Source: Clostridiaceae bacterium
GTDB lineage: Bacteria > Bacillota > Clostridia > Saccharofermentanales > Saccharofermentanaceae
DNA length: 42,853 bases
Direction: 5' to 3'
Assembly (NCBI GenBank): GCA_012729635.1
Contig: JAAYCT010000038.1
Span: 1-42,853 of the forward strand
Below the pieces are notes generated by a model that saw only the letters and a program-made list of their open reading frames with translations, did not search any database and was not told the DNA's origin. The translations under genes were made by a program, and so were the position numbers. Every line of letters begins with the position of its first letter. The stretch's first letter is position 1. Below, one piece after another: positions 42,105-42,853 of this stretch.

Positions 42105-42722
42105 ATGACAAAAAGGCCCCACAAAGAAGCGCAGGCAGATGCACAAGAGCCTATCGCGAACGAAAAGAATGCGGATTTTGAGCAGAGGGAAGACACGGTA
42201 AAAAATGAATTGCCGGAATCTTCAGACATCTCGTTCGAAAAAAAGGGGGGAACCCCCGAGAAGCTGATTCCGGACAGCGAAATCGAAAAAGAACTTTCCG
42301 AGCTGAACGAACGTTATGTTCGTCTTGCGGCGGAGTATGATAATTATCGTAAGCGCACACAAAGAGAGCGTGAGGCTTTATACAAGGACGCTGTGGCGGA
42401 TATTACGAAGGAATGGCTGCCTGTGGTGGATAATGTAGAGCGGGCGATGTGTTTTTCAGACGAGCAGTCTCCGGAAACCGTGCAAAAGGTTGCCGAGGGG
42501 GTTCGTTTGATTCACCGACAGATCCAAGAGGTTTTCGCGAAATTCGGAATCGAAGAAATTGAGTGCCCGATCGGGGAATGCTTTGATCCGAAAATCCATG
42601 AGGCGGTTCTTCACACAGAGGACTCCGAGTTCGGTGAACATTGTGTTGCACAGGTTTTTCAAAAGGGTTATCGAACATCCGACAGAATCATCAGACATTC
42701 GGTGGTTAAGGTAGCAAACTGA
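42105..42722 (+). CDS. grpE: Nucleotide exchange factor GrpE
   Basis: The 205-residue GrpE has a variable acidic N-terminus (1-55), a long dimerising helix (about 60-120; ELSELNERYVRLAAEYDNYR, KRTQREREALYKDAV), and the C-terminal beta domain (about 145-205; ECPIGECFDPKIHEAVLHTE, GYRTSDRIIRHSVVKV). It releases ADP from DnaK. GGAGG at 42091-42095 precedes the ATG, four bases after hrcA. dnaK does not follow within the remaining 131 bases. Confidence 0.96.
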   Translation: MTKRPHKEAQADAQEPIANEKNADFEQREDTVKNELPESSDISFEKKGGTPEKLIPDSEIEKELSELNERYVRLAAEYDNYRKRTQREREALYKDAVADITKEWLPVVDNVERAMCFSDEQSPETVQKVAEGVRLIHRQIQEVFAKFGIEEIECPIGECFDPKIHEAVLHTEDSEFGEHCVAQVFQKGYRTSDRIIRHSVVKVAN

Positions 42723-42817
42723 TTAATAAAGTCCAGCGGTAATTAGTCAATAGACTATTTACATATATGCACCTAGAAAATTGAATAGTTTCGAATCGGA
42801 CGCGAGAAAAGAGGACA

Positions 42818-42853
42818 ATGCAAACAAACCCTGCCTCAACGATACAAAGACCG
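42818..42853 (+). CDS. Start of an unidentified gene, cut by the window edge
   Basis: An ATG at 42818 has GAGGA (42811-42815) upstream, and the frame stays open for 12 codons to the edge (MQTNPASTIQRP). It does not match the DnaK N-terminus. The preceding 95 bases (42723-42817) are AT-rich and hold no clear gene or terminator. Too little is present to name it. Confidence 0.35.
   Translation, partial: MQTNPASTIQRP

Noticed and set aside
1-42853. CRISPR array, prophage or secretion cluster
   Set aside because: No regularly spaced repeats, cas, phage structural or secretion genes were seen; apart from the IS tail, the window is core chromosome.

Overview
The window is a stretch of chromosome from a low-to-medium GC, anaerobic Bacillota bacterium, most likely a member of the Clostridia. 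The reasons are the gene order (rimP-nusA-ylxR/ylxQ-infB-rbfA-nrnA-truB-ribF; a mraZ-rsmH-ftsL-pbp-murE-murF-ftsW-murG-ftsQ-ftsZ division cluster; hrcA-grpE under a CIRCE operator), the strong GGAGG-type ribosome binding sites, frequent TTG starts, a DNPR-type (meso-diaminopimelate) MurE, no ftsA before ftsZ, and a PerR/rubrerythrin/superoxide reductase set typical of strict anaerobes. No 16S gene is present, so no finer placement is offered.

Layout. 1-130 is the tail of an IS30-like transposase and its probable right end. 194-270 is tRNA-Val(GAC) with its own promoter and terminator. 487-3942 holds a zinc-ribbon membrane protein, two small DNA-binding regulators (a DUF4004/YhbD-like MerR relative and an ArsR-type protein with a lysine tail), then perR, rubrerythrin and desulfoferrodoxin, closed by a bidirectional terminator. 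4007-6622 is on the minus strand: ilvC, ilvN, mscL and a small P-loop protein. 6834-15433 is one long translation/RNA-processing operon with a promoter and a hairpin leader. 15480-17757 carries lgt and rodA. 17758-18256 is a 499-base gap holding the rodA terminator, a strongly base-paired segment that may be a non-coding RNA, and the mraZ promoter with MraZ-type GTGG repeats. 18257-30706 is the division and cell-wall cluster ending in ftsZ. mraY and murD are missing from their usual places, and a 23-codon ORF lies between ftsQ and ftsZ. 30710-37742 holds nrdR, a two-component system, nth, recG, rsmD, coaD and a coiled-coil protein. 37764-39664 is a two-gene module of an AAA ATPase and a DUF4276 TOPRIM-like protein, resembling OLD/PARIS-type defence pairs but sitting inside the housekeeping run. 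39661-42722 is hemW, then hrcA-grpE under CIRCE. The window ends 131 bases after grpE with the start of an unidentified gene that is not dnaK.

How the genes work together. Most of the window is core growth machinery: transcription-translation coupling (NusA, IF-2, RbfA, TruB, RsmD), peptidoglycan precursor synthesis and septum building (MurE, MurF, MurG, class B PBP, FtsW, RodA, FtsL, FtsQ, FtsZ), and stress control (PerR regulon, HrcA/CIRCE). Genes are tightly packed with many 4-17 base overlaps, which implies translational coupling. The least explained parts are the ATPase/DUF4276 pair, the structured gap between rodA and mraZ, the small ORF and palindrome before ftsZ, and the YlxR-YlxQ fusion.
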